The notes beneath the pieces were generated by a model that saw only the letters and a program-made list of their open reading frames with translations, was not told the origin of the DNA and ran no database searches. A DNA stretch of 64,000 nt, taken from contig JAUDYN010000009.1 in the NCBI GenBank assembly GCA_030407005.1, positions 558,001 to 622,000 of the forward strand. Direction: 5' to 3'. The first letter of the stretch is position 1, and every line of letters begins with the position of its first letter. Shown piece after piece: positions 58,803-64,000 of the stretch. This DNA comes from Desarmillaria ectypa. Its lineage: Eukaryota; Basidiomycota; Agaricomycetes; Agaricales; Physalacriaceae. The position numbers and the translations under genes are program-made.

Positions 58803-58992
58803 GGTCAGAGTGTCAGGGTGGGCAGGTGGGAATCATCAGTGTTCATTGTTGCCTTTCACAGTGAAGAAGTATGTGTGCTTCTTCTTTGTACATTAGTACG
58901 AGAAGAGTGGTGAAAATTATTAGGAGTGTGGCACCTCCAATGGCAGTGCTGAGAGTGATAGTTCATTGATTGCTTTCATTGTTGTTGGTCAT
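57981..58992 (-). pseudogene. R7 ORF A (membrane-anchored accessory protein), degenerate
   Basis: Starts MTNNNESNQ, then a hydrophobic helix and YKEEAHILL. LPLIELSNDDGE (about 58385-58425), DYNWPNLSEVDRDLF and DEWLAL (about 58185) match R4 positions, and the frame ends after EAD at TAA 57983-57981. Broken by stops, for example in the first 15 codons. Overlaps gag. Confidence 0.7.
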
Positions 58993-59039
58993 GGATGAAT
59001 GCTACTTCATGGCTTAGCATTTGAAGGAGCAGGATATAT

Positions 59040-59052
59040 ATCTTTCGACTAA
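59040..59052 (-). promoter_or_regulatory. R7 self-priming primer-binding site
   Basis: Sense TTAGTCGAAAGAT next to the 5' LTR. It pairs 12/13 with the 5' LTR segment at 59187-59199 (mismatch at the CpG) and 13/13 with the homologous segment of the 3' LTR. Confidence 0.74.
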
Positions 59053-59477
59053 TGTTATGGCCCATCTTAACACATGACTTGGGATGTAAGTGGTTCTCTT
59101 GGGCTGTTATGCATTTGAACAATCACCCATATAGAGAACTGAACTAGGTCTTCAGTGTGGTGTAGTAAGAGGTATATAGATGCAATTTAGTTGAAAGATA
59201 GAGTACAACAGTGAGGTTTACTCTACTTATATACTGTAAGTACAGTGTATATTAATAGGTGAAACAATATGGTCCATGAGGAGACAGTATGGTTCATGAG
59301 AGGATGGTGTGAGTCAGATGGATCATGGTCCAATGAGAGGGAACTAGGGTGACATTTTGTGTGAAATAGAGGTGGTGGTCAGCAAGACTGTTGATATGAA
59401 GTGGAGATGGTGGCTGATTAGATGAATGAGTCATAGATATGACTCAGATCAGATAAGATAATGGAAAAATCATAACA
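59053..59477 (-). repeat. R7 5' LTR (425 bp)
   Basis: On the + strand TGTTATGGCCC ... AAATCATAACA, close to 51291-51711. ATGAGTCAT (bZIP-type) and GATAAG motifs lie near the right end; TATATAAG in sense. Confidence 0.93.
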
Positions 59478-59482
59478 CAGCA

Positions 59483-61820
59483 TCAGCAAAGAAATCATTC
59501 ACATGGACCCCATAAAAGTGGCAGGAATCATGGAATGGCCAGTTCCAACAAAGAAACAGGAACTATGATCATTCTTAGGATTCACTAATTTCTATAGATG
59601 CTTTATCAAAGGATATAGTAATATAGTATGACCAATGACACACCTCACAGGGAAGAAACAATGGGTGTGGGGGACAGCACAACAAGTCATATTCTAATGA
59701 CTTAAAACACAACTAGCAACAGACATGGTCCTAGCTATACCAATGAAGAAAGGACAATTCTGCATGGAAGCAGATTCTAGTGAGAGGACAATTGGCACTG
59801 TTTTGAGCCAAGAACAAAATAGAAAATAGAGACTAGTCGCATTTCTATCAAAAGCATTAACAGTCACCAAGTGAAATTACAAGATATATGACAAGGAATT
59901 ACTTGCAATCATGCTCACCCTTGATGAATGGAGACATTACCTAATGGGAGCTGCAGTATATTTTGAGATCTGGACAGATCATCAAAATTTACAATATTTC
60001 CACAAACCACAAAAGCTTAATCACAGACAAGCATGATGGATCATGGATCTTGCAGAATATCATTTCACTCTTCATCATAAACCAGGAACCACCAACAAGA
60101 AAGCAGACCTACTCAGTCGACAAGCAGATTATGAACAAGGCAAGGATGACAACAAAGAAGTAGTTGTACTTAAAGCTGAATTCTTTAATACCATGATTAT
60201 GCCAACAGAAGAGGAAATCTGAGAACATGTTAAAAGTGTGATTTGCGATAATCAGAAATAGTACCAAGAAATTGCCAAGGCTCTTAACCATGAAAGAGGA
60301 ATGAAGATGGAAGATGGAAGATAGACTCATCTTTTATTATCAATGAATTTACATTCCTCAAGACTATGGATTATGAGGAGAAGTTGTGGCCAGATGTCAT
60401 GACCATATCACAGCAGGACATCCAGGAGTAGAAAAGACCAAAGAGTTAGTCTTAAGAGACTATTGGTGGCCAAAGATGAAGAAGAACATAGAAACCTAAA
60501 TTTGGGCATGCAAAACATGTGCTCAGACTAAAACCAATATCTAAGCCAAGTACACCCCCTCTTCATTCCAATGAAATCCCTTCAGAATCATGGACACATA
60601 TTTCAGTTGACATGATCATGGGACTGCCACTCTCTAATGAACATGATGCCATTCTGGTGATTGTTGACCAATTCTCCAAGGAAATCATTCTGATCACCTG
60701 CAGTATCAAACTCTCATCAGAAGGATGGGCTCAAATCTTGAGAGATGAAGTATACACCAAACATGGCATCCTCATCACCATCATATCTGATAGAGGGCCA
60801 CAATTCATGTCAAAGTTCTTAAAGGACTTATATGACATATTAAACATTAAAGGAAATGCCTCTACAGCATTTCATCCACAAACAGATGCACAAACTGAAC
60901 ATGTTAACCAAGAGATAGAAAAATATCTATGGATATTTATTAATCATTGACAAGACAACTAGGCAGAATGGTTGTCTCTGGCTGCCTTTCAACACAACAA
61001 TCAGGTACACTCTGCAATGAGAAAAAGTCCATTCCAGGTCAACTATGGATGAAATCCTTGAGTTGCTTCAGACTCACACACCCACTCTCCACTCCGAACC
61101 CCTGCATCAGAATCATTCATAGACATGATAGAGCACATCCATGAAGAGACTCAAACTGCTTTGCAAAAAGCCATGACACAAATGAAAACTCAATATGACA
61201 AGAAGAAATGAATGGCAGTCGAGTACCAGATCAGTCAAAAAGTCTGGCTTGACACCACTAACCTTCATTTACCATGGCCAAAGAAAAAGCTGGATGACAA
61301 ATGAGTAGGACCTTTCACAATACTCAAAAAATGCGGTCCATCAGCATACAAGCTGAAACTCCCTTCTTTATGGAAAATATACCCAGTGTTTAACGAAACA
61401 CTTCTCACAGTGTATGTTCCTCCTGCATTCCCTAATCAGGAACAACCACTGCCACCACCACCAGACATCATTCATGGAGAAGAGGAATATGAGATAGAGA
61501 CAATTCTTGATGATAGACCCCACAAAGTTTGTGGAAGAAAAGATCAACCATCAAGAACAGTTACAGACTATCTAGTCAAGTGGAAGGGTTACAGAGCAGA
61601 AGAAAATCAATGGGTCATAGAGAGGAACTTAGGCAATGCAAAAGGAGCGATTGCAAAATACCTTAAAGCAAAAGGAGCAGTTGAAGTCCAAGCAGTAGTA
61701 GTCACTCTCACCAAATCCACAGTCATCATAAATGCAAAAAAAAACTGGGGGAAATGGTCGTCGTTGGAATTCTTGAACGTTCAAAATTTTCAAAAGTTCA
61801 AACCGGAACTTGCCGAATGA
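59483..61820 (+). pseudogene. pol: D2 RT C-half, RNase H, integrase and chromodomain, degenerate
   Basis: Continues D2 from 51290: KEIIHMDPIKVAGIMEWPVP, then RNase H (about 59760-60110). The HHCC integrase region is at about 60400-60530, and the core keeps all three acidic residues (SVDMIMG, SDRGPQF, QTEHVNQE) in the open stretch 60519-60950. The chromodomain YEIETILDDRPHKVC ... YLVKWKGY is at about 61490-61610. The open stretch 61386-61820 ends at TGA. An A8-CTGGGGGAAA tract at 61737-61755 looks like its polypurine tract, but no LTR follows. Stops occur elsewhere. Confidence 0.88.
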
Positions 61821-62242
61821 TATTGATCACTCGGAACTAGGTTATCCGAACTTTGCTTTCCTTCCATCTTCACGTTAGCTTAACCGTACACACCTCAGCT
61901 CAAGAACGACCGAACGTTGGCCAAACGTAATGAGACTCTGGGGACGTATTATCCTCATTTACCTTTAATCTTTCATTGAGGACGGTTGCGGACGCTCAAC
62001 CAATTGACCTTGAAGCCTGGGCCTGAGCTCATAAGACTTTCTGGCAGAATGATTGCAAGACTCCGTCACTTGCAACTTGGTCCATCGATGTCCCAAGACT
62101 TCCTCCCTCATCTCAGCCAAGTAGGCTATTTCAAGCGGCCTATATAAGGCATTTATATTATTCACTTCCCAGTAAGTTCTGCTCACCTACCTCTCACCTG
62201 ACCAACACGTAAATACAGACAGCAGCTGCTGACGTTAACAGC
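61821..62242 (+). promoter_or_regulatory. Non-element DNA upstream of the ABM-family gene, with TATA box
   Basis: CpG-rich sequence with no similarity to any element in the window that I can see; the transition lies at about 61756. TATATAAGG at 62141-62149 is about 100 bp before the start codon and is the likely core promoter. No other gene is visible here. Confidence 0.5.
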
Positions 62243-62673
62243 ATGTCTTCCACAGTCCTCGATATCACCCTCTTCATCAATTCGTCTGACCTCGATGTTT
62301 TCTGGTCTCACTTCGAGCCACTGCACAAAAAATGCTGTGCTGAACCGGAGTGCAAGCTCTTTGAAGTAGCTATCAGTCACGACAAAAGTGCTGGCGAGAC
62401 AACTATCAAGCTTTTCGAGATATGGGCGTATTCAGTCGAACAGTTCCTTGAGGTGATCATCAGAGTTTATGCAAGACGATTTTTCTCATTGTGGCGTTCC
62501 TAGACACAAGTTAAGAAGCCGTACTATGAGCCCTACAACGCCGCGACCATTCTTCTGTATTCGAAGCCCCGTGAGTTGAACCCGGTTGGTTGATGTTTAG
62601 CAGTGCTTCACTGCCCAAACTTTCAGGCATCGTGGAGCTCTATGAACGTGTAGGAAAATATTCCTACCAGTAG
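62243..62673 (+). CDS. ABM-family (antibiotic biosynthesis monooxygenase-like) dimeric alpha-beta barrel protein
   Basis: Three exons: 62243-62452, 62504-62570 and 62627-62673. They are joined across introns of 51 bp (GTGATC...CTAG) and 56 bp (GTGAGT...TTTCAG), giving 107 residues. The opening EPLHKKCCAEPECKLFEV, then EIWAYSVEQFLE, QVKKPYYEPYNAA and KPRIVELYERVG, follow the order typical of small fungal ABM-domain proteins, which are about 100-115 residues. The first intron was chosen because it keeps the conserved Gln before KKPYYEPY. The family forms ferredoxin-like dimers; some members are cofactor-free oxygenases, but the substrate cannot be read here. No stop or frameshift is seen, in contrast to everything to the left. 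An alternative first intron (GTTTAT...TTAAG) would also keep frame. Confidence 0.68.
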
Positions 62674-62719
62674 TGAAGAGGGTCATCGTATCCCATTTGA
62701 ACACCGTGTACATAATGTC

Positions 62720-63735
62720 AAATGAACGAGAAACACGATGAACGCAATAATGGGACATCATGGAAAGTGTGTCGCTCACTAATCATGTTTGTGGCCAACA
62801 TTGCCGCATCGGAGACACAAGGGTCGAAAGGATTCGTACGATTGAAGCTATCCCGTTGATTGACATCATAGGGAGCAAATCGTTTGGACATCGGTCCTCC
62901 CATTGCCTTCCCGACGGGACGTCTCGGTCTGCTCTCTCCACCAAGCTGAGCCTCCTACTGCTCGAGGAGATAATTGTCCTTGGCTGTCTAAACGCTATCC
63001 GACCAACTCCTAGCAGTTGGATCAGAGATGAAAGGATCCTTGAAAAGTTTCACCTGAAAATCCTTGTCAAACTGTTTATATGCTTCGAACCACATAGAAA
63101 ATAAGGATCAGAGAGTATGGTATGCAGACGTTCATTTAGGCCTTGAAGCGTCTGTTCATCGAAGAATGAACTTCAGACGGTGCCTTGGAAGTGTCGATGA
63201 CGCTAAAGTTTTTGCTTGTACCATCTGCAGTCATGCGAGTGATCTTGATCCGAGGTAGAGTGTCGTGGTTAAACACTAAGGCTTTGTAATCCCCGTGTGA
63301 AAAGTGGTGCCATTACTAGGGTTGTATGCCTGTTTATTCTTCTCCGTTGAAGTGTCTGCAAACAAGGAATAGCATCTATCGACGTTGCTGACGCTGCAGC
63401 AACAACAGCCAGTGCAGAGGCACTACCCCTACATCGAGCCTACGAAGAGGTGAAGGATTTGCTTTGGCTTGGGCAGCTTTCTCCACGGTTTGCACAATGA
63501 GGTCGAACTCATCTTTTTCATCTTCTTGAGACATCCTTGGGATCCCCTCCCTTCAACAGCAGATCCTTCCTTCTCTATACTCGCTTAAAATTCCTATCCG
63601 TTACGTCCTTGTTCATCTTGGGGCGTAATTTACCCATGTTCATCTCCTCTGGATTTTCGACGGGTTACTGGGATTAAGAGTTGTGTTGTTGGGGCCATTG
63701 GTTTGGCCGCTTGCAGCAACACCGGATTGGGACAT
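62720..63735 (-). pseudogene. Possible minus-strand zinc-knuckle (Gag-like) protein, fragmentary
   Basis: Three short plausible coding pieces on the minus strand, in order: MSQSGVAASGQTNGP (63735-63640), MSQEDEKDEFDLIVQTVEKA (63534-63376) and MWFEAYKQFDKDFQVKLFKD (63095-62988). A CLRCGNVGHKHD knuckle follows (62820-62782). A mobile-element ORF with this order (acidic N-terminus, helical YKQFDKDF block, zinc knuckle) would fit, but no continuous frame joins them, and introns or decay could explain that. I cannot name the family. The + strand ORF here (62760-63104) has no recognisable features. Confidence 0.35.
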
Positions 63736-64000
63736 CGAGTTAAGAACAAGGATAAAGAAATAGATTAAAAGCAGAGAATACAAGTCGAAGACTAGCGATT
63801 TTGGTACGGGCAATTCGTTCGCTTAGTCAGCACCTTATGTGCACTACCCACTTAACGTCCGGATTTTCTGGGCCAGCAAAACGTCCCACAATTTTGCTTT
63901 CATGATTTAAGCTTCCAGAAACTTGCTTGACAGCTGCTCGCTAAAGTCAAGACCTTACATCCTGATAGAGACAATATATCTGGGGGTGGAAGGAGAATAA
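63736..64000. other. Unassigned sequence at right edge
   Basis: No coding feature, repeat or RNA gene recognised. Composition is similar to 61.8-63.7 kb and unlike the decayed elements. Confidence 0.4.

Larger units (their letters stand above)
51291..59477 (-). mobile_element. R7: full-length Ty3/gypsy chromovirus, degenerate
   Basis: 8187 bp, minus strand, 3' LTR 51291-51711 and 5' LTR 59053-59477. Flanks CATCA (51286-51290) and CAGCA (59478-59482) are a target duplication with one substitution; ignoring R7 restores D2 RT. Close to R1 in LTR and gag. All frames carry stops. Confidence 0.94.

Noticed and set aside
18234..61820. D1 and D2 as the two halves of a single interrupted element
   Set aside because: The CCHC region is present in both with clear differences, and no target duplication links 20919 to 40097.
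62760..63104. 114-codon + strand ORF right of the ABM gene
   Set aside because: No recognisable motif; the opposite strand has the more protein-like pieces (zinc knuckle, helical segment).

Overview
This window is a nested pile of LTR retrotransposons from a filamentous fungus. I lean towards an agaricomycete basidiomycete: the elements are Ty3/gypsy chromoviruses of the Tf1/sushi kind, decay is by CpG transitions, and the only host-like gene has two very short GT-AG introns. I cannot name the species. There are no rRNA genes, tRNA genes, CRISPR arrays or bacterial-style operons. At least nine LTR elements or solo LTRs lie inside each other, and only the last ~2.2 kb (61.8-64.0 kb) looks like non-element DNA.

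Layout, using labels of my own. R1 (+) 1-9538 begins before the window and carries a ~1.36-kb solo LTR, X1, at 1215-2574. R2 (-) 9562-17993 sits inside the 5' LTR of an old + strand element, D1 (9539-9561 and 17999-20919, LTR end plus gag). R3 (-, 5' part lost) runs 20920-34612 and is split by the youngest element, R4 (+) 23221-31719, and by a second solo LTR, X2, at 32788-34395. At about 34613 the strand flips to R5 (+, 5' part lost), which ends at 40096. A second old element, D2 (+), occupies 40097-61820 in pieces; it is split by solo LTR S1 (41059-41473), full-length R6 (+) 41591-50164 and full-length R7 (-) 51291-59477. Target-site duplications date the nesting: CTATT for R2, ATTCT for R4, GCCAA for S1, CTATT for R6, and CATCA/CAGCA for R7.

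A complete element reads: LTR (TG...CA, about 400-430 bp); a 13-nt primer-binding site touching the LTR; ORF A (membrane helix plus a SUMO-interacting-type motif); gag with a CCHC knuckle, overlapping ORF A by ~1 kb in another frame; pol in the -1 frame (protease, reverse transcriptase, RNase H, integrase, C-terminal chromodomain); a hairpin; a short polypurine tract; LTR. The primer-binding site is the reverse complement of a 13-nt segment inside the same element's LTR, just where a TATA box would place the RNA start. The two sequences change together between lineages, which is strong evidence for Tf1-type self-priming.

The older copies are full of CGA-to-TGA stops and TpG/CpA in place of CpG. 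Even R4, whose two LTRs differ at only three positions (all CpG transitions), has five TGA stops and a one-base frameshift, so no copy here is intact.

The right end holds one apparently intact host gene of the ABM (dimeric alpha-beta barrel) family at 62243-62673. Next to it are scraps of a minus-strand zinc-knuckle protein, probably from yet another element.
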